The translations under genes were made by a program, and so were the position numbers. From contig NZ_CP139707.1 in assembly GCF_034377145.1 (NCBI RefSeq), positions 815,001 through 879,000 of the forward strand: a stretch of DNA of 64,000 bases, given 5' to 3'. Origin of the DNA: Sulfitobacter sp. OXR-159. Its GTDB lineage: Bacteria > Pseudomonadota > Alphaproteobacteria > Rhodobacterales > Rhodobacteraceae. Shown here piece by piece: positions 36,786-46,479 of the stretch. The notes beneath the pieces were generated by a model. That model ran no database searches. It saw only the letters and a program-made list of their open reading frames with translations, and was not told where the DNA came from. Positions within the stretch are counted from its first letter, which is position 1; each line of letters begins with the position of its first letter.

Positions 36786-39029
36786 ATGGCCGAACGGGTT
36801 GAAACAGAAAGCCGGAAGCTGCTGGGGCGGCTGCGCGATGCGATGGCCAGTGATGTGGCGGGCCAAGCGCGGCTGGATAAGATCACCCAGTTGATCGCCA
36901 ACTCCATGGGCTGCGAAGTCTGCTCGATCTATCTGTTCCGTGATGAAGACACGCTTGAGCTTTGTGCCACCGAAGGTCTGAACGAGGCGGCGGTGCATGA
37001 AACCCGTATGAAACTGGGCGAAGGTCTGGTGGGGTGCGTGGCTAAGCGCCGCACGGTGATCAACACGCCCGATGCGCCGCAGGCTGCCGGTTTCCGTTTC
37101 ATGCCAGAGACGGGGGAGGAGATTTATTCTTCGTTCCTCGGCGTGCCGATCCAGCGGTTGGGTGAGACGCTTGGCGTGCTGGTCGTGCAGTCCAAACAGG
37201 CGCGGGAATTTTCGGCGGATGAGGTTTACGCGCTTGAGGTCGTGGCCATGGTGCTGGCCGAAATGGCCGAGCTTGGAGCCTTTGTCGGCGAGGGGGCGGC
37301 GATGTCAGCGCGGCACAGCCAGCCGGTGCTGCTGCGCGGCACCGTGGGGCAGGAGGGCGTGGCCGAGGGCCATGTCTGGCTGCATGAGCCGCGGGTGGTG
37401 GTATCCAACCCCATCGCCGATGACCCGGAACGCGAGACTGAGCGCCTGACCGAAGCGGTCGAGCAATTGCGCGTCAGCGTTGACCAATTGTTAAGCCTTA
37501 CCGCCGACAAAGAGCAGCAACAGGTGCTTGAAGCCTACCGCATGTTCGCCAATTCCAAAGGCTGGATGCGGCGCATGGTGGAGGATATTCAAAGCGGGCT
37601 GAGCGCCGAGGCTGCGGTCGAGAAAGAACAATCCATGGCCCGCGCCCGTCTGGGGCAGGTCAATGACGCTTATCTGCGGGAGCGGTTGTCGGATCTGGAT
37701 GATCTGTCGAACCGTTTGCTGCGTCATCTGACGGGGCAGGGCAGTGATACCGGAGCCGAGATGCCGGTCGATCCGATCCTTGTGGCGCGCAATATTGGCC
37801 CGGCGGAATTGCTGGACTATGGGCGGACGCTGCGCGGTATCGTGTTGGAGGGCGGCTCTGTCGGGTCACACGCGGCTATTGTGGCGCGGGCGCTGGCGAT
37901 TCCGCTGATCGTTCACGCGAGCCGCATCACCAATGATGCGCTGAATGGCGATCACATCATGGTGGATGGGGAACAGGGCGTGGTGCATCTGCGGCCCGAC
38001 GATACCGTGGCCACGGCCTTTCGTGACAAGATCGCGATGCAGGCGGCGGCGCAGGAACGCTATGCCTCGATCCGCGATAAACCGGCTGAGACGAAATGCG
38101 GGCGGATCATCAGCCTGCAGATGAACGCGGGGTTGATGGCCGATCTGCCCTCACTCGAAGGGTCGGGGGCCGAGGGCGTGGGGCTGTTCCGCACAGAGTT
38201 GCAGTTTCTGGTGCGCAATCAGATGCCCCGCCGGACCGAGCTTGCGGCGCTTTACGCGCGCGTGCTTGATGCCGCGCATGGCCGCCGCGTGGTGTTTCGC
38301 ACGCTCGACATCGGCTCGGACAAGGTGCTGCCCTATATGAAGCCTCATGATGAGCCGAACCCGGCTTTGGGCTGGCGCGCGATCCGGGTGGGACTGGACA
38401 AACCCGGTGTCATGCGCATGCAGTTGCAAGCCCTGATCCGCGCCGCTGCGGGCCGCCCGCTGGCGGTGATGTTTCCCTTTATCGCCCAGTTCGAGGAGTT
38501 CCGCGCCGCCCGCGCCGAGGTCGACAAGGCAATGGAGCGCGAGCGTATCTTGGGCCATGTGTTGCCCGAAAAGCTGGAAGTCGGCGCCATGCTTGAGACG
38601 CCTAGCCTCGCCTTTGCCCCAAAGAAATTCTTTGAAGAGGTCGAGTTCCTATCGATCGGGGGCAACGATCTGAAACAGTTCTTTTTCGCCGCTGACCGTG
38701 AGAACGAGCGTGTGCGGCGGCGCTATGACACGCTGAACGTTTCTTTCCTGACCTTCCTTGAAGGTATCGTAGAACGCTGCGCCGAAACCGATACGGCACT
38801 GTCTTTCTGCGGTGAGGATGCGGGCCGCCCGGTCGAGGCGCTGTGTTTCGCGGCCATTGGGCTCAAGACCCTGTCGATGCGCCCGGCCTCAATCGGCCCG
38901 GTCAAAAGCCTGCTGCGGCGCTGCAACCTTGATGACGTGCGCGAGGTTATCCACGCGGCGCGCGAGCGAGGTGAGATGTCGGTAAGAGGCGCGGTGATGG
39001 ACTACGTGCGTCAGCAGCACCAGCATTAA
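36786..39029 (+). CDS. ptsP: Nitrogen-PTS phosphoenolpyruvate phosphotransferase PtsP (EI-Ntr)
   Basis: The 747-residue protein has a GAF domain (about 20-160) and then the full enzyme I layout. The phosphohistidine loop GGSVGSHAAIVARALAIP is at about 357-374, and the PEP-binding TIM barrel has LFRTELQFLVRNQMP and the signature LSIGGNDLKQFFFA with Asp and Asn. It transfers phosphate from PEP to NPr in the regulatory nitrogen PTS, with the GAF domain sensing glutamine in known cases. The gene follows lysC, as in many alphaproteobacteria. GAGGGACAGG lies ahead of the start. Other PTS-Ntr genes are not in this window. Confidence 0.96.
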   Translation: MAERVETESRKLLGRLRDAMASDVAGQARLDKITQLIANSMGCEVCSIYLFRDEDTLELCATEGLNEAAVHETRMKLGEGLVGCVAKRRTVINTPDAPQAAGFRFMPETGEEIYSSFLGVPIQRLGETLGVLVVQSKQAREFSADEVYALEVVAMVLAEMAELGAFVGEGAAMSARHSQPVLLRGTVGQEGVAEGHVWLHEPRVVVSNPIADDPERETERLTEAVEQLRVSVDQLLSLTADKEQQQVLEAYRMFANSKGWMRRMVEDIQSGLSAEAAVEKEQSMARARLGQVNDAYLRERLSDLDDLSNRLLRHLTGQGSDTGAEMPVDPILVARNIGPAELLDYGRTLRGIVLEGGSVGSHAAIVARALAIPLIVHASRITNDALNGDHIMVDGEQGVVHLRPDDTVATAFRDKIAMQAAAQERYASIRDKPAETKCGRIISLQMNAGLMADLPSLEGSGAEGVGLFRTELQFLVRNQMPRRTELAALYARVLDAAHGRRVVFRTLDIGSDKVLPYMKPHDEPNPALGWRAIRVGLDKPGVMRMQLQALIRAAAGRPLAVMFPFIAQFEEFRAARAEVDKAMERERILGHVLPEKLEVGAMLETPSLAFAPKKFFEEVEFLSIGGNDLKQFFFAADRENERVRRRYDTLNVSFLTFLEGIVERCAETDTALSFCGEDAGRPVEALCFAAIGLKTLSMRPASIGPVKSLLRRCNLDDVREVIHAARERGEMSVRGAVMDYVRQQHQH

Positions 39030-39038
39030 GGCCCGCAA

Positions 39039-40068
39039 CTATTTGCTGTGATAGTCGCGAAACCAAGCGACGAAACGCGCGATGCCTTCGTGAATGTCGG
39101 TTTGCGGGCGATAGCCGGTAAGCCGGTGCAGCAGCGTCGCATCGGCCCATGTGGCCGGGGCGTCGCCCATCTGCATGCCCATGTAATTGCGGATCGCGCG
39201 CTTGCCGAGCGCGGCTTCGATCGCTTCGACGAAATCAAGCAGGCGGACCTTTTCGGAATTGCCGATATTTACCACCCGGTAGGGTGCTGCGGGGGAGAGC
39301 GAATCCCATTCCGGCGGCGGCGGCGCGCTGCCCGGTTGGGGCGGAACGCAATCCATCAGCAGACGGATGCCGCGCACTAGATCATCGACACAGGTGAAAT
39401 CGCGGTACATCTCGCCGTGATTGTAGATATCGATCGGACGCCCATCGAGGATCGAGGATCGCATCGACGAATTTGCTCAAGGCAAGGTCGGGGCGCCCCC
39501 AAGGCCCGTAAACGGTGAAAAAGCGAAACATCGTCGTCGGCAGGTTCCACAGATGGGCATAGGCATGGGCCATCCCCTCATTCGCCTTTTTCGTGGCGGC
39601 GTAGATCGACAGGGGCCGGTCGGTGGCCCCGGTTTCGCCAAAGGGCATATCGGTATTGGCCCCGTAGATCGAAGAGGATGAGGCCATGAGCAGATGTTTG
39701 ACCTCAAGCCGTCGCGCGGCTTCCATCACGTTGAAAGTGCCGGTGATATTGGCGTCGAGAAAGGCGCGGGGGTGGTCGATGCTGTGACGCACGCCCGCTT
39801 GCGCCGCGAGGTGGACGATCATGTCTGGCTGAAAGTCATCGGCCAGCGCATCGAAGGTTTCGCGGTCTTCCAGCAGCGCCTCTTTGGTCGTGAAATGCTC
39901 ATGCTGAAGCAGCATCGCGTGGCGGCGTTGTTTCAAGGCGACGTCGTAGTAATCGGTCATCCCGTCATAGCCCTGCACCCGCGCGCCTTCGGCCAGCAGC
40001 AGGCGGGCAAGGTGAAAGCCGATGAAACCGCCCGTGCCGGTGACCAGTATCCTCTGCGTGCTGTCCAT
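39039..40068 (-). pseudogene. UDP-sugar epimerase gene broken by a 7-bp tandem duplication
   Basis: Two frames together encode a complete NAD-dependent epimerase. The N-terminal part starts at ATG 40068 (MDSTQRILVTGTGGFIG) and has YAATKKANEG (YxxxK). It shifts frame after ALSKFVDAILD. The rest, from about DGRPIDIYNHGEMYRDF, lies in the next frame and ends at 39039. The break coincides with ATCGAGG repeated twice (39444-39457) followed by ATCG. Deleting one copy restores 340 intact residues. Family resemblance (YDGMTDYYDVALKQRRHAML) points to UDP-glucuronate 4-epimerase-type enzymes for surface polysaccharide. It is converged upon by ptsP. Confidence 0.9.
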
Positions 40069-40293
40069 TCTGGCATCCTCGCTCATGCGGCATGCCGGGC
40101 CCATTGAGCCTGCGGCTTGTGTTGCCTTTCCCATGTCCCGATCAAGGTTGGGCTGTGAATGCTGAAAATTTGGTTAAACTTGGCATAGAAAACGGCAAAG
40201 CACTTGCTGGCGGGGCGTCAATCAAGCCCCGGCAAGGCAAAACGGTTCGCGGGCTGCGCGATCAGAGGGCAAGGGGACGCGCGAGGATTTAAA

Positions 40294-41976
40294 TCAGCGC
40301 GCGCGCTGAAACGTGATCTGACCGTCCATGATGGCGGTGATTGCATTCACGTCGGTAATCGTTTCGGCGGGCCATCGGGTCAGATCATGGCTTAGAACGG
40401 CAATGTCGGCGTCCATGCCTTCTTTCAACCGTCCGCGTGTATCTTCGGCAAACTCTGCCCAAGCGTTGTCGAGGGTATAGCTTGCGAGGGTGTCTTTGAG
40501 GGTCTGGGTCTGATCCGGCCAATCGCCGCCGAGGTCCAGCGGCGTGATGGCCGCCTTGAGCGTGGACATCACATCCACCGGGATGACCGGCCAATCGGTT
40601 GAGAAAATCACCCGGGCCCCGGTGTCACGAATGGTTTGCCACGCATAGGCCCCTTCGATCTGTTCGGGGCGGATATAGTCCCCGACGCCAGAGGGCGGAA
40701 AAACATGGCCCCGGGGCGCGTGGCCGGGCTGGAGGGAGGCGACGATGCCCAGATCTGCGAGCCGGGGAATGTCATCGGGGTGGATCACTTCGATATGTTC
40801 GATCCGGTGGCGGCTGTCGCGTTTTTCATTCGCGTTTTGGGCGGCCTCATAGGCGTCGATCGTTCGCCGCACGGCGGCATCCCCGATGGCATGAACAGCG
40901 ATCTGAAACCCTAGACGATCCGCTTCGACACAGGCGGCGACGAAATGCTCTTGGGTGAAAACCTCATCGCCGCAATTGCCGTCTTTGCCCATCTCCCCCG
41001 GATAGGGCTGCAGCATCAGTGCGGTCCCGCTTTCGATCACCCCGTCGATGAACATTTTGACGTGACTACAGCGGACCTTATCCCCTTGAAAGTCATCGCG
41101 CAGAGCAGGGGCTTCGCGGGTCAAACGCGCGACAGGGTCGGTGCCTTTGAGGTGAAAGGGCACATGACAGCGGCAGAGCAGGCGGCCCTCGGCCTCCAAC
41201 TCAGAGAGAAGTTCAAGCTGATAGCGGTTGCCATCCATCAGATGCAGGCCGGTAATGCCCTGCGCGGCGCAATGGGCCAGCCCGCGTGCGATAACGTCCT
41301 TGTCCATCGCGCGCTGCGCAGGTGTGGCGGGCGGCTCGGGGTCGCGACCGGCGGTAAGGCCCAACATATCGCGGCCGCCATAGCGGGTGAGCGATAGGAT
41401 CGGGCTATAGGCGCCGGGCTCAAGCAACTCCCCATTGGCAAGCCCATCTTCCCCCATCACGATTTCAGAACCTGCATCGACCTTGCCGCCTTGCAAGAGC
41501 CCTGCCGCCTTCAACGCGGCGGTGTTGGCCCAGACCGTGTGGTGGTCGGGGGCGAACATGGCGAGCGGGCGGTCGGGCAGGATGGCATCAAGGTCATGCC
41601 GGGTGAGGGTTTTGCCGGTGCCCAAAATGCCGTAGTCTGCCATGACGCAGAACAGCATTTTATCGTCTGGGTTTGCCTCGGCATAGGGCAGGATCGCGCG
41701 GCGCATTTCCTCCAGCCCGGTGAGGCCATAGAGGTTGAGATATTCCAGTTCGACGGACCCGCCAAAGAGATGCACGTGGCTGTCGATAAAGCCCGGCAGC
41801 ACCGTGCCGCCCTGCGCATCGATCACCTTGGTGTCTGGGCCGATCAGCACCGTGATCTGAGCATCCGATCCGACCGCCGAGATCTTATTACCGGTGATGG
41901 CCAAAGCGCTGGCTTGGGGCTGATCCGGGTCAAAGGTGATCAGCGCGCCGTTGTGAATGACAATATCTGCCGGCAT
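40294..41976 (-). CDS. YtcJ-like amidohydrolase
   Basis: The 560-residue metal-dependent hydrolase starts MPADIVIHNGALITFDPDQP. The metal motif GFIDSHVHLFGG is at about residue 61, with later His and Asp blocks in HAIGDAAVRRTIDAYE, RHRIEHIEVIHPDD and IFSTDWPVIPVDV. That is the arrangement of the YtcJ/NfdA type (formamide or N-substituted amide hydrolases). It is the last gene of the ABC-importer operon, 77 bp after the binding protein. This suggests the imported compound, or a derivative, is its substrate. Polar effects of the upstream IS insertion may lower its expression. Confidence 0.9.
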   Translation of the reverse strand: MPADIVIHNGALITFDPDQPQASALAITGNKISAVGSDAQITVLIGPDTKVIDAQGGTVLPGFIDSHVHLFGGSVELEYLNLYGLTGLEEMRRAILPYAEANPDDKMLFCVMADYGILGTGKTLTRHDLDAILPDRPLAMFAPDHHTVWANTAALKAAGLLQGGKVDAGSEIVMGEDGLANGELLEPGAYSPILSLTRYGGRDMLGLTAGRDPEPPATPAQRAMDKDVIARGLAHCAAQGITGLHLMDGNRYQLELLSELEAEGRLLCRCHVPFHLKGTDPVARLTREAPALRDDFQGDKVRCSHVKMFIDGVIESGTALMLQPYPGEMGKDGNCGDEVFTQEHFVAACVEADRLGFQIAVHAIGDAAVRRTIDAYEAAQNANEKRDSRHRIEHIEVIHPDDIPRLADLGIVASLQPGHAPRGHVFPPSGVGDYIRPEQIEGAYAWQTIRDTGARVIFSTDWPVIPVDVMSTLKAAITPLDLGGDWPDQTQTLKDTLASYTLDNAWAEFAEDTRGRLKEGMDADIAVLSHDLTRWPAETITDVNAITAIMDGQITFQRAR

Positions 41977-42052
41977 GGTCTTAGGGTCCTTATTGCGATG
42001 CGCGCCCCGACCGATGGCCGGGACGCAATGTGTTTATCGAACAAAGCGCGCG

Positions 42053-43072
42053 TTATTTCTGAAGGTCGGTCCAGATCGCGGTATAGAGCTTTTGCGCCTC
42101 GGGCGGGCAGACCTTGGCGACATAGGCGGCGCTTTTCAGGTCTTCGGGCACGACCACTTCGGGCGCGGACTTCATGTCTTCTGGCATGAACGCCTCTGAG
42201 CCCTTGATGCCGTTGGCATAGCGGGCGAACTCCGACAGCATCGCGGCGTTCTCCGGGTCCATGATGAAGTTGAGGAAGGTCTTGGCTTCTTCGACGTTCT
42301 GCGCGTCCGCCAAAATCGCGGCATTGTCCATCCAGACCGGGTAGCCCTCTTGCGGGTAGCCGAAGGCGATGTCGGGGTTCTGGTTGCGCGCTCGGAAGGA
42401 TGCGCCGTTCCAGTTCACCCCGGCGGCGAGGTCACCCTTGGCGTATTTCTCGATATTGCCGTAGTCCATCGACAACCAATTTGGCTTGGCCTCACGCAGG
42501 ATGTCGCGGACTTTTTTCAGCATTTCCTTGTCGGCTGTGCATTGCTCACCGCCCGCAAAGTGGATCGCCATGCCCATGACATCGTTCATCTCGGGCACTA
42601 CGTTGATCTTGCCCTTCAGCTCTTCTGGCGGGTCAAAGATCACGGCGGCGGTATTGATGTCGCCATCATAGACCGCGGTGTTCACCGTCACCCCGACGGT
42701 CCCCCACTGCCATGGCACGGTGTAATTGCGGCCCGGATCGAATTCCACATCGACCCACTGCGGGTCCATGTTCTTGAAGTTCTCCATCTCGTTGGGCTTG
42801 CTTTCCATCAGCAGCCCTTCGCCCACGAAAATCGGGACATAGGTGCCCGAGGGCACGACGATGTCAAAGCCGTGACCGCCCGCTTTGATCTTGGCCAGTG
42901 CCGTATCGTTGCTGTCATAGTCCGTGATGGTGACCTTGATGCCGGTCTCTTTCTCGAACTTCTCGATCATGTCGGGGCTGGTGTAGTTGCCCCAGTTGTA
43001 AATGTTCAACTCGCCTTCGGCCATGGCAGGCCCCGCGAGGATGAGCGTGAGTGCCGTCAGTGTCTTTTTCAT
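42053..43072 (-). CDS. Polyamine-type ABC transporter substrate-binding protein
   Basis: The 339-residue periplasmic protein has a signal peptide ([18 protein letters not shown]) and then [21 protein letters not shown], the hallmark of PotD/PotF proteins. [15 protein letters not shown] and YGVPWQWGT-like [10 protein letters not shown] blocks follow. PotD and PotF bind spermidine or putrescine; here the ligand is a cation or amine by family, not proven. It lies 20 bp after the interrupted permease gene. Loss of the second permease makes the importer unlikely to work unless another permease substitutes. Confidence 0.93.
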   Translation of the reverse strand: MKKTLTALTLILAGPAMAEGELNIYNWGNYTSPDMIEKFEKETGIKVTITDYDSNDTALAKIKAGGHGFDIVVPSGTYVPIFVGEGLLMESKPNEMENFKNMDPQWVDVEFDPGRNYTVPWQWGTVGVTVNTAVYDGDINTAAVIFDPPEELKGKINVVPEMNDVMGMAIHFAGGEQCTADKEMLKKVRDILREAKPNWLSMDYGNIEKYAKGDLAAGVNWNGASFRARNQNPDIAFGYPQEGYPVWMDNAAILADAQNVEEAKTFLNFIMDPENAAMLSEFARYANGIKGSEAFMPEDMKSAPEVVVPEDLKSAAYVAKVCPPEAQKLYTAIWTDLQK

Positions 43073-43445
43073 GTCTAGCTCCCGTTGGTTAATTATTTTT
43101 TGACTTTGCTGAGCAGGGTATAGGCGATCACCATCGTCACCGAGATCATCAACAGAACAGTTGAAATCGCATTGATCTCAGGTGTCACCACCCGCCGTAG
43201 TTGGCCCAGCATATAGGTCGGCAGGGTGTCCTGCCCGGCGGATTTCACAAATTCGGTAATGACCACGTCATCAAGGCTGATGACAAAGGCCAGCATCGCC
43301 CCGGCGAGGATGCCCGGCCAAAGCTGGGGCAGGGTCACATGGCGGAAAACCTGAAACGGCGTGCCATAGAGGTCCGCCCCCGCCTGTTCGAGGGTCAGGT
43401 CCATGCCTTGAAGCCGTGCGCGGATCGGAAGATAGGCAAAGGGAA

Positions 43446-43450
43446 TGCAA
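43446..43450. repeat. Target-site duplication, left copy
   Basis: TGCAA directly precedes the left end of the IS element. The same five bases follow its right end at 45122-45126. Confidence 0.85.
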
Positions 43451-45121
43451 CCCACATTTCCCAAGTAAGGCGCTGATTTCGCTGTCCTGACCATTATATT
43501 TCCTATATAAAACATGGTGTTGAAGGCTGCGAGGGGCGCGTTTCATGGATCACCCAGAGGGTGCGGGCTTGCAACGGGCAGATCGGGTGGATTTCGACCC
43601 TCGCGTGCGGCTGGAATTTCGCGGCACGCAGCTCAGTTCCGACGGCGGCCTTCTGGTGATGCGCGAGCTTGATGACGCGCTCGGGTTGTCCGATTTGGCG
43701 TCAGCGGCGCTGCGCGATACTCGCTCTGGCAAGAACACGGTCCATCGGCTCGACGGCCTGTTCCGGCAATCAGTCTTTGGGCGGCTGGCCGGATACGAGG
43801 ATGTCAACGACGCCAACCGTCTCGCCTGCGATCCGGTCATGCGCCAAGTTGTCGGCGGCAGAGCGGTCGATGCACAAGCGGCCTCGGCATCGCAGATGGG
43901 ACGGTTCGAGACCGAGACGCTGGCTCTGGCCGGGAACCGTGCCGCGCTGGCCGACCTGAACGGGCAATGGATCGACCGGTTCCATGACCGTAACGGGCTG
44001 AAGTACATCGTTCTGGACATGGACAGCTCGGTCAGCCCGACCCATGGCGACCAGGAAGGGTCCGCCTGGAATGGCCATTTCGACTGTAGCTGCTATCACC
44101 CCAACTTTCTGTTCAACCAGTTCGGGATGCTGGAACGCTGCGCCCTGCGCCATGGCAACGTCCACAGCGCCGATGGCTGGCGTGATGTTCTCGACCCCGT
44201 CATTGCGCGCTACGCGGAGCGCGACCTTGGTGGCAGGTTCTTCCGGGCCGATGCTGCCTACGCGATCCCGGCGATCTATGAGCGATTGGAAGAAGCGCGG
44301 TTCTTCTACGCCATCCGGCTGCCCGCAAACGCGGTCCTCAAGGACAAGATCGCGCATCGGCTAACGCGCCCTGTCGGGCGGCCGTCACTGACCAAGGTCA
44401 AGCGGTTCTTCGAGGAATTCGAGTATCAGGCGGCGTCCTGGGACAAGGAACGCCGGGTGATCGCCAAGATCGAATGGCATCCGGGCGAACTGTTCCCGCG
44501 TGTCGGCTTCATCGTCACCAACCTGCCGATGGAGCCGGACTGGGTGGTGCGGTTCTACAACCAGCGCGGCACCGCCGAGCAGCACATCAAAGAGGGCAAA
44601 TACGCCTTTCGCTGGACGCGGCTGTCGTGCCGGAAGTTCCGCGACAATGAGGTGCGGCTGCAACTGCACGCCCTGGCGTACAACCTGGCCACCTTCTTGC
44701 GCTGCATCGAGCTGCCCGAAGCCATGGCCGACTGGTCGTTGACCAGCCTGCAACTGAAGCTGATCAAGATCGGGGCACGTGTGGTCCGTCACGCCCGCAC
44801 CATCACCTTCCAGCTGGCCGAGGTCGCTGTCACCGGCACGATGGTACGCGCCATCCTCGCCGCTATCCGCCGATTGCGAGCGCCACCGCTATGCGCATGA
44901 TCGCGATCCACGCTCAAACTGAACGAAAGCGGCTGGACAGATCTGTCCGCTGCGCTGAAAAACGCCGCCCCTGGGCAAGGAAACAGCGGCTTCGCGGTCT
45001 GATCCGTCCAGATCCAGCAGTCTGCGCGACCGCAGGTGCCGCTTGCGGCAGAAAATCCTTGTCTAGCGATCGGATACAGGCGATCTTCACCTCAAACGAC
45101 ACGCCACCTGGGGAATGCAGG
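43451..45121 (+). mobile_element. IS1380-family insertion sequence (1671 bp)
   Basis: The element is bounded by imperfect inverted repeats. The left end reads CCCACATTTCCCAAGT (43451-43466); the right end, read inward, is CCTGCATTCCCCAGGT (45121 to 45106), with four mismatches in 16. TGCAA flanks both sides as a 5-bp target duplication. One transposase gene fills most of it, in the opposite direction to the disrupted operon. Clean ends and an intact transposase suggest recent insertion. Confidence 0.92.
43545..44900 (+). CDS. IS1380-family transposase
   Basis: The 451-residue DDE transposase is complete. It starts MDHPEGAGLQRADRVDFDPRV and has the IS1380 opening block FRGTQLSSDGGLLVMRELDD. 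The catalytic triad candidates are Asp in VLDMDSSVSPTHG, Asp in FFRADAAYAIP and Glu in YNQRGTAEQHIKEGK. IS1380 is an IS4-superfamily DDE group that moves by cut-and-paste. The transposase occupies most of the element, leaving about 94 bp at the left and 221 bp at the right. No second gene in the element is credible. Confidence 0.95.
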   Translation: MDHPEGAGLQRADRVDFDPRVRLEFRGTQLSSDGGLLVMRELDDALGLSDLASAALRDTRSGKNTVHRLDGLFRQSVFGRLAGYEDVNDANRLACDPVMRQVVGGRAVDAQAASASQMGRFETETLALAGNRAALADLNGQWIDRFHDRNGLKYIVLDMDSSVSPTHGDQEGSAWNGHFDCSCYHPNFLFNQFGMLERCALRHGNVHSADGWRDVLDPVIARYAERDLGGRFFRADAAYAIPAIYERLEEARFFYAIRLPANAVLKDKIAHRLTRPVGRPSLTKVKRFFEEFEYQAASWDKERRVIAKIEWHPGELFPRVGFIVTNLPMEPDWVVRFYNQRGTAEQHIKEGKYAFRWTRLSCRKFRDNEVRLQLHALAYNLATFLRCIELPEAMADWSLTSLQLKLIKIGARVVRHARTITFQLAEVAVTGTMVRAILAAIRRLRAPPLCA

Positions 45122-45126
45122 TGCAA
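45122..45126. repeat. Target-site duplication, right copy
   Basis: TGCAA follows the right end of the IS element and matches 43446-43450. Confidence 0.85.
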
Positions 45127-45564
45127 AAGGCCGAATGCGCGATGATCAGATACATCAGCCCAGTATAGCCCGTCACGACCTTGATCGAGGCAAAGAAGAT
45201 CAGCAGCGCCACTGCCGTGACAATCTCGGGCACCATGAGCGGTTGGTGGATCAGCGCAAAGACCGTGGTCTGCCCCCGAAACTTGCCTGTGCGGGTGGTG
45301 CCGAGGGCTGCAAGCACAGCGACACTGGTTGAGATGGCCGCGGCAGAGACCGCGATGATAAGGCTGCGCACCGTGGCCTCTTGGACCATTTCGTTGTCCC
45401 AAGCCGAGGCGTACCACCGCCACGAAAATCCCTCCCAGATCGCGATGGAGGTGCCCGCGTTGAAGGAATAGACCACCAGCAGGATGATCGGCATGTAGAG
45501 CATGAAAAAACACGCCATCGCGATGCTGGAAAAGCCCGTAAGCTTGCGAATGTCGAACCCGCGA

Positions 45565-46476
45565 TTAGCCATGCTGCACCTCCTCATTTCCTGCGGCGCG
45601 GACATAGGCCAGCAGCGCCACCATCACGATAGCCAGCAGCGTGATCGACAGCGCCGCGCCCAAGGGCCAGTTGCGCCCCTGTCCGAATTGCAATTCGATC
45701 AGATTGCCGATCATCAATTGATTGCCACCGCCCATGACGCGCGGCGTGACATAGGCCCCCAGCGAGGGCACCAGCACAAGGATCGACCCCGCGATCACCC
45801 CCGGTTTCACCAGCGGCAAGATCACCCGGCGCAGCACGTGAAAGCGGGTGGCGTAAAGGTCATATCCTGCTTCAACCAGCCGGAAATCCAACCGCTCAAG
45901 CGAGGCATAGATCGGCAGAACCATCAGCGGCAGATAGACATAGACCATGCCCAGAATGATCGAAAACTCGGTGAAAAGCATCTGGATCGGCTCATCAATG
46001 ATACCAAGCGCGATGAGGATTGAGTTCACGGTGCCCTCGTTGCGGATCAATTCCAGAATGGCGAAGGTGCGGATCAGCAGGTTCGTCCAAAAGGGGATGA
46101 TGATCAGCAACATCCAGAATTCGCGCTGCTTTTTCGGCCGTGTGGCGATGAAGTAAGCCGTGGGGAAACCAAAGAACAAACAGGCGAGCGTTGTCAGGAT
46201 CGACAATTTGAGCGACCGCCAAAAGATGCTGAGATGGGCATCCGACCAGCCCAATGTGTCGTCGAAAATATCGCGCTGCATCAGCACGCCAAACCACGCA
46301 TCGGTCGAGAAATCCCAGACCACCCCGCCATAGTCGCCGGGGGTGAGGAAGGAATAGAACAGCGTGATCAGCAGCGGCCCGCTGGCGGCAAAGATCAGGA
46401 TGATCAGCGCGGGCGTCAGCAGCAGCCAGCGGTTTCGGGCGGCGCGTTTTGCTACGGTGTTTGAAAGCTCTGCCAT
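45565..46476 (-). CDS. Polyamine-type ABC transporter permease (PotB/PotH type)
   Basis: The 303-residue inner-membrane protein has six helices and starts MAELSNTVAKRAARNRWLLL. The EAA loop that contacts the ATPase is in VEAGYDLYATRFHVLRRVILPLVKPG. Other family blocks are FWTNLLIRTFAILELIRNEGTVNSIL and GAYVTPRVMGGGNQLMIGNLI. It would pair with the second permease, now disrupted by the IS. Its start is 3 bp after the ATPase stop, and its stop overlaps the second permease start. The gene itself is intact. Confidence 0.94.
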   Translation of the reverse strand: MAELSNTVAKRAARNRWLLLTPALIILIFAASGPLLITLFYSFLTPGDYGGVVWDFSTDAWFGVLMQRDIFDDTLGWSDAHLSIFWRSLKLSILTTLACLFFGFPTAYFIATRPKKQREFWMLLIIIPFWTNLLIRTFAILELIRNEGTVNSILIALGIIDEPIQMLFTEFSIILGMVYVYLPLMVLPIYASLERLDFRLVEAGYDLYATRFHVLRRVILPLVKPGVIAGSILVLVPSLGAYVTPRVMGGGNQLMIGNLIELQFGQGRNWPLGAALSITLLAIVMVALLAYVRAAGNEEVQHG

Positions 46477-46479
46477 GGG

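Larger units (their letters stand above)
43093..45572 (-). pseudogene. Polyamine-type ABC permease gene (PotI/PotC type) split by an IS1380-family element
   Basis: The N-terminal part (45572 to 45122) starts MANRGFDIRKLTGFSSIAM behind a strong AGGAGGTG site and ends at HSAFC. The C-terminal part (43450 to 43093) resumes at CIPFAYLPIRARLQGMDLT and ends LLSKVKK. Removing the element and one TGCAA copy leaves 804 bases, 267 codons plus stop, in frame. That proves the insertion is the only lesion. The intact protein would be a six-helix permease with the EAA loop in EQAGADLYGTPFQVFRHVTLP. It overlaps the end of the first permease gene by 8 bases. Confidence 0.95.
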
